A program made the translations under genes and the position numbers. Source: Tritrichomonas foetus (taxonomy: Eukaryota; Parabasalia; Tritrichomonadida; Tritrichomonadidae). From it: a stretch of 42,150 nt of DNA. This document shows, piece after piece, positions 38,641-42,150 of this stretch; the stretch's first letter is position 1; each line of letters opens with the position of its first letter. Location of the stretch: assembly GCA_001839685.1 (NCBI GenBank), contig MLAK01000970.1, forward strand, positions 2,082-44,231, given 5' to 3'. Below the pieces are notes generated by a model, which was not told where the DNA came from, did no database searches, and was given only the letters and a program-made list of their open reading frames with translations.

Positions 38641-39260
38641 GAATAATTTACTATTAATTCAAAAAGTTCGTTTGGCGCCAAAATATGGAAAAATAAAATT
38701 TTTGATATCCACAGTTAGATCAATGAAAATTTTGCATTCCTTTTTACGGTTCCTTTGCTGAGGAGTGGTAAATACAACCATTTTCCAAACGAAATGATTT
38801 TTCAGGAAATCACTTGAAAGTGAATAAATATTTGATTTTCTTCTATGATTCGTTTTTTCGTTAAAATGATATGTGGAAATGCTTCCTTTCATTTAACCAA
38901 TTTCTTTTCCTTGAGTAATAACCTATATTTTTATCATTTGTGAAACGAAATTATGATGAATTGTTAATTTTGGGTTTGATTCGAAAAAAAGAGGCCAAAT
39001 TTCTATATATACACACATTTTATTTAAAAATTCAAAATTAAAACAGCATCGCATCAATTTTGATGATTCTCTATTTTTTCGATTTGGATTATTTTTTTTT
39101 CTTCGAAATTTTATTTCTATTTTTATCATACAAACACGTGATATGTAGATTTTCCAGAGCTTCTTCAATATTTCCGCAATTCTGTAGACTCTGAATACAT
39201 TTTCTATTCTTTGTACTCACACAAAATCCAAAAATAATAAACTATCCCTTGGATTTAAAA
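38641..39260. other. AT-rich spacer upstream of HMG gene
   Basis: It contains no supported gene; short minus frames here are low-complexity. It includes the promoter of the HMG gene and the 3' flank of the USP gene. Confidence 0.5.
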
Positions 39261-39345
39261 CTACTTCATATTTTCATTTTCATTCTTATTTTCAATTTCA
39301 TTCTTGCTTTCATTTTCATTCTTGTTTTCATTTTCATTTGTTTGA
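39261..39345 (-). repeat. Microsatellite encoding Glu-Asn-Lys repeats at the USP C-terminus
   Basis: GAAAATGAAAAC-type units code for NENENKNENESKNEIENKNE at the very end of the USP. Length is likely variable by slippage. Confidence 0.6.
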
Positions 39346-41714
39346 TCTTTTTTGGTTTCTATATGGTGAAATTGATTTCGTTCTTGATTTTGTGGATCCC
39401 TTGGATTGTCAGAGTGGCTATGTAGTATTGTTTTGGAATTTGGTTGAACGCCAATCCTACATTGAAATCCATTTTGAAAGCGAAACTGAACTCCATTTTT
39501 GGCGATTGTAAAACATTTTGGTGAATTAAAAGCCAAGTCCATGGCAGTGCTTTCATCTTCGACACACCAAATTCGATTAATTTTTCTAAAATTGACCAAG
39601 GTATTGAAAATCACATCACGTGAATTCACTGTTATTGTTTGTCCATCTTTTGTTCCTTCGAACAGTTCACTTCGAATTAACAGAAGGTCAGCAAACAATT
39701 TTGCTTCTGGTGATGGAGAAACTATATCAACATTTTGATTTTTAGCGGTGAAGTCACATTTAATTACATGTAAATCAGGATGATTTCCTGTAATTCGCTT
39801 TAATAGTTTACCATCTTCATCACTATTAACGACATAGTAAATTAAGATTTTGGAAATTATTTGTTGATATGCAGTCTTCCATTGTTCGTCAACTAATTCT
39901 ACATATTTATAAATTGGACCAATAGGCTTAAATGCAAATTTACTTTTGTTTTCATTAATGATTGCATCCCAAGAATTAACATTTATTACGTTGTTTTTAT
40001 CGTCATGATTGTTATCATTGTTATCTGAGGATGCATGATTCACTACTTGCTGGTTTAATTCATCCTCATCTTCATCTTTATCACTGATGAGAAAGCTTAC
40101 CTCATTTCCAACCATTACACCATTAAAAGCATTTTCTTTCGGCTTATATAAAGTTGGTAATGGTTCTTTTTCAAAAATGAAAGCGAATAAGTTTGAACTC
40201 GATTTTTCAGTAATTTTCACTCCACTTTTAGAATAAGGATATAAAGTAATTAATTTTGATTTTTTATCGTCTTCAGTTTCATCTCTTATTATTTTCTTAC
40301 CAATTAACGCCTCAGCTTCAGCAAGTTCATTATCATATTCACTAGTTGGAACACTTTCTTCCCATAATTTTGGATTGCTTAATATTTTTACTGGTATTGA
40401 CCACCAAAACGGTAAATTTTTCTGTGCAAATTTCATTCGGATATTTTCAACTTCAATTGAAGGTCTCTTTTGGTAGAATAAAAGATAACTCTGACAATTA
40501 ATTACTTCTTCTCTTGGTACTTCTTTTACTTCAGCATCGTTAAACAGAAACCATTTTTTAGTATTAAATTTTCTTGCATAACATTGATAATGACCAGCAT
40601 TCATAAATCCATGATGCATAACGACAGCAATAAGCGAATAAACGGAGGGGCCACAATCGGTTTCAGGCGAAACAAATTGTTGGAAATCCACATCTTCATC
40701 TGGAAAAGATACACTTTGATACATCTTTCCTAATCCGAACCACCTCTTTCCAAATCGTTCAAGCTGTATAATTAAAATTTCTGGAAGTGTTTCTAAAGTT
40801 ACAAACATGTTTAAGTTTTTGTGACATTTTTCACATTCATGCGGAATTGGTGAAAACATGGCTTGTAAACTTTTTTCAAGTGATAAAGCAGAAACTGATA
40901 AATGTTGAAAGAAAGAAACAACATGATTTCCAAAAGATCCATCTCCATCTGCGATAAAATTAGAATTTCCGCCAAAACCGCGTGCCATAAAATTTGAAAT
41001 GCGTTTTTGACCTTTCCACCCAGAAGTGCTTAATGGTACACTTAAAACAGTGAATGTCTGTTCAATTTCTGTATGTGATTTACAATATTTACAATCAAAG
41101 TGAGTTTTAGTCGAACCATTGAATAATTTCTTGCCGTTTGGATCATCCGAAAAAACGTCTAAAACATGAAGTAGGAATTCTGCTGCATCTTCTTGAACAA
41201 ATGGTGAATACTTTGGACAGAGTCCATGGATGATCTGATTAAATAATCTGTTTGTTGTTGCAGCAATATTAAATGCTTTCATTAGTGGAAGTGATGAAAC
41301 AGCTGAAGCTGTGACAAGTGGCTGGCAATGTGATAATGCAATTAATATGGAATTTGAATAGCAGCTATTTCCGAGATTTGGAAAGCCGAGCGGTGGTGAT
41401 TCGAGTGGATATGTTAAAAGAGATAAGCAAATAGATTTCATTAAAAGCGGAGTGCAATTAAATGTTCTTTCACATTTGATGCAAACTATTTTCATTGGGC
41501 AGATTCCTAAAAATAACGAATGCGTTGTATTATTGAAGTGCTCGCGCATTGATTGAGCGCCTGCGCATAACGAATGACATGAAAAGCAAATAACTAAAGA
41601 ACCGAGATGATCGTTCGCACTTTCTGATTTAAGAACTTTTGCTATTGCTAGTGATAAATACAAATCCTTTGCAGCGAGTCGTGTGTCTAATGCGTGGGAA
41701 TTGCATTGATTCAT
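39261..41714 (-). CDS. Ubiquitin-specific protease with ZnF-UBP (C19)
   Basis: This is an 817-residue protein. N-terminal ZnF-UBP-type zinc finger: CNSH near 4-7, CFSC (43-46), EHFNNTTH (58-65) and CIKC (78-81). USP Cys box GFPNLGNSCYSNS (110-122) with catalytic Cys118, and QEDAAEFLLHVL (174-185). A zinc ribbon is made by CKYC (208-211) and CEKC (294-297). His box MHHGFMNAGHYQCYARKF with His375, then WFLFNDAEV (Asp393). These make it a deubiquitinase removing ubiquitin from proteins. The C-terminal region (about 420-780) has an acidic Asp/Asn stretch and a possible DUSP-like fold, ending in an Asn/Glu/Lys repeat (ENENKNENES). The ATG at 41714 follows a stop, but an overlapping frame upstream (41629-41901) looks coding, so the true N-terminus is uncertain. 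Confidence 0.88.
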   Translation of the reverse strand: MNQCNSHALDTRLAAKDLYLSLAIAKVLKSESANDHLGSLVICFSCHSLCAGAQSMREHFNNTTHSLFLGICPMKIVCIKCERTFNCTPLLMKSICLSLLTYPLESPPLGFPNLGNSCYSNSILIALSHCQPLVTASAVSSLPLMKAFNIAATTNRLFNQIIHGLCPKYSPFVQEDAAEFLLHVLDVFSDDPNGKKLFNGSTKTHFDCKYCKSHTEIEQTFTVLSVPLSTSGWKGQKRISNFMARGFGGNSNFIADGDGSFGNHVVSFFQHLSVSALSLEKSLQAMFSPIPHECEKCHKNLNMFVTLETLPEILIIQLERFGKRWFGLGKMYQSVSFPDEDVDFQQFVSPETDCGPSVYSLIAVVMHHGFMNAGHYQCYARKFNTKKWFLFNDAEVKEVPREEVINCQSYLLFYQKRPSIEVENIRMKFAQKNLPFWWSIPVKILSNPKLWEESVPTSEYDNELAEAEALIGKKIIRDETEDDKKSKLITLYPYSKSGVKITEKSSSNLFAFIFEKEPLPTLYKPKENAFNGVMVGNEVSFLISDKDEDEDELNQQVVNHASSDNNDNNHDDKNNVINVNSWDAIINENKSKFAFKPIGPIYKYVELVDEQWKTAYQQIISKILIYYVVNSDEDGKLLKRITGNHPDLHVIKCDFTAKNQNVDIVSPSPEAKLFADLLLIRSELFEGTKDGQTITVNSRDVIFNTLVNFRKINRIWCVEDESTAMDLAFNSPKCFTIAKNGVQFRFQNGFQCRIGVQPNSKTILHSHSDNPRDPQNQERNQFHHIETKKDQTNENENKNENESKNEIENKNENENMK

Positions 41715-41901
41715 TTGAAAATCTTTCCCTTTGGTTTTCCTCTATCGTCCATTTCCAAAGGATATTTGGATCAAATAAATTACACTGTAATTCAATTTGT
41801 GAAAAATTGAAAATACCGGAATCAATTTTAACGATAGAAGTGGCATCGGCCATTTCACTTTTTTGATTCTCCCTTGTTGCACACTTAGATTGATAATACA
41901 T
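41629..41901 (-). other. Overlapping upstream frame, possible displaced USP N-terminus
   Basis: Starting from the ATG at 41901, a frame reads SIVKIDSGIFNFSQIELQCN and LFDPNILWKWTIEENQRERF, then overlaps the USP start in another frame and stops. Its composition is more protein-like than normal intergenic DNA here. A single-base shift around 41710-41730 would fuse it to the USP. Alternatively it is chance or an upstream ORF. Confidence 0.35.
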
Positions 41902-42150
41902 TATTTTTGTTTCACTTTTTGCCAAAAACACTTTATATTTATCACATTTCCATTAAAATTTATTGGGAAAAAAAAGGCGTTTGGATTTGACAAGCCCTTT
42001 TTCCGCCNTTGNAAATTGAGAGAAAAAGTGAAGGAAATAAACGGTTCATTAAACGGTCATATTTTATTCTTGATATTTTGGACGCGGAACTCCAGAATCT
42101 CAAGGAGGAGTAGCTATCTTTTATTCCAAACTAATGATGCATTATGCTCT
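41902..42150. other. Right-edge spacer with a short coding-like tail
   Basis: No full gene. Near 42070-42110 the plus strand reads FILDILDAELQNLKEE then TAG, with GC-richer codons like those of the coiled-coil gene at the left edge; it may be the end of a related fragment. Ns lie at 42008 and 42012. ACGGTT/ACGGTC words recur as at 771-850. Confidence 0.3.

Overview
The window looks like nuclear DNA from an AT-rich, intron-poor parabasalid protist, most likely a Tritrichomonas-type trichomonad. Four observations support this. Eukaryotic families (CLASP, GCN2-like, importin/exportin, HMG box, USP, GH47, RRM) are encoded by single uninterrupted frames. No trichomonad-type introns (GTAYGT...ACTAACACACAG) were seen. 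Several genes carry a TCAYW initiator-like motif roughly 5-25 nt before the ATG. Decayed MULE, Tc1/mariner and pogo-like transposons are very dense. The species is inferred, not proven.

Positions 1-26300 are mostly a transposon and pseudogene graveyard. The left edge holds the start of a GC-richer coiled-coil gene, a degenerate purine-rich tandem repeat, a foldback element and two copies of a GC-rich short repeat ending in poly-T. Next come fragments of a USP-type deubiquitinase pseudogene, a stop-interrupted unknown gene (5686-6258), Tc1-like fragments and a FLYWCH-type MULE fragment. A nearly intact MULE (7849-11463) follows, with palindrome-containing terminal inverted repeats and an exact 4 x 114 bp tandem array directly before its transposase. 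A Tc1/mariner element (about 12528-14290) keeps its DD34E triad but lacks an ATG. Further right are decayed pogo-like, Tc1, mariner and MULE transposases, and a pogo-like element (24360-26283) with 46-bp inverted repeats and TA target duplications. Two apparently intact host genes sit among them: an importin/exportin-like receptor (14952-17357) and a small hydrophobic protein (19781-20194).

Positions 26400-41900 are a compact housekeeping block. It holds an RRM protein, an acidic unknown protein divergent from a GCN2-like RWD/pseudokinase/HisRS-like protein, an atypical kinase, a CLASP-family TOG/HEAT protein, a degenerate GH47/EDEM-like membrane protein, a single HMG-box protein and a ZnF-UBP ubiquitin protease. 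These are independent transcription units on both strands, not an operon. Their themes are stress signalling (GCN2-like), microtubules (CLASP), ER glycoprotein quality control (GH47-like), chromatin (HMG) and ubiquitin removal (USP).

I did not find a convincing new multi-gene system. The best second looks are the GCN2-like protein without catalytic residues, the GH47-like protein that has lost key residues, the 114-bp array fused to the MULE start, and the GC-rich poly-T repeats.
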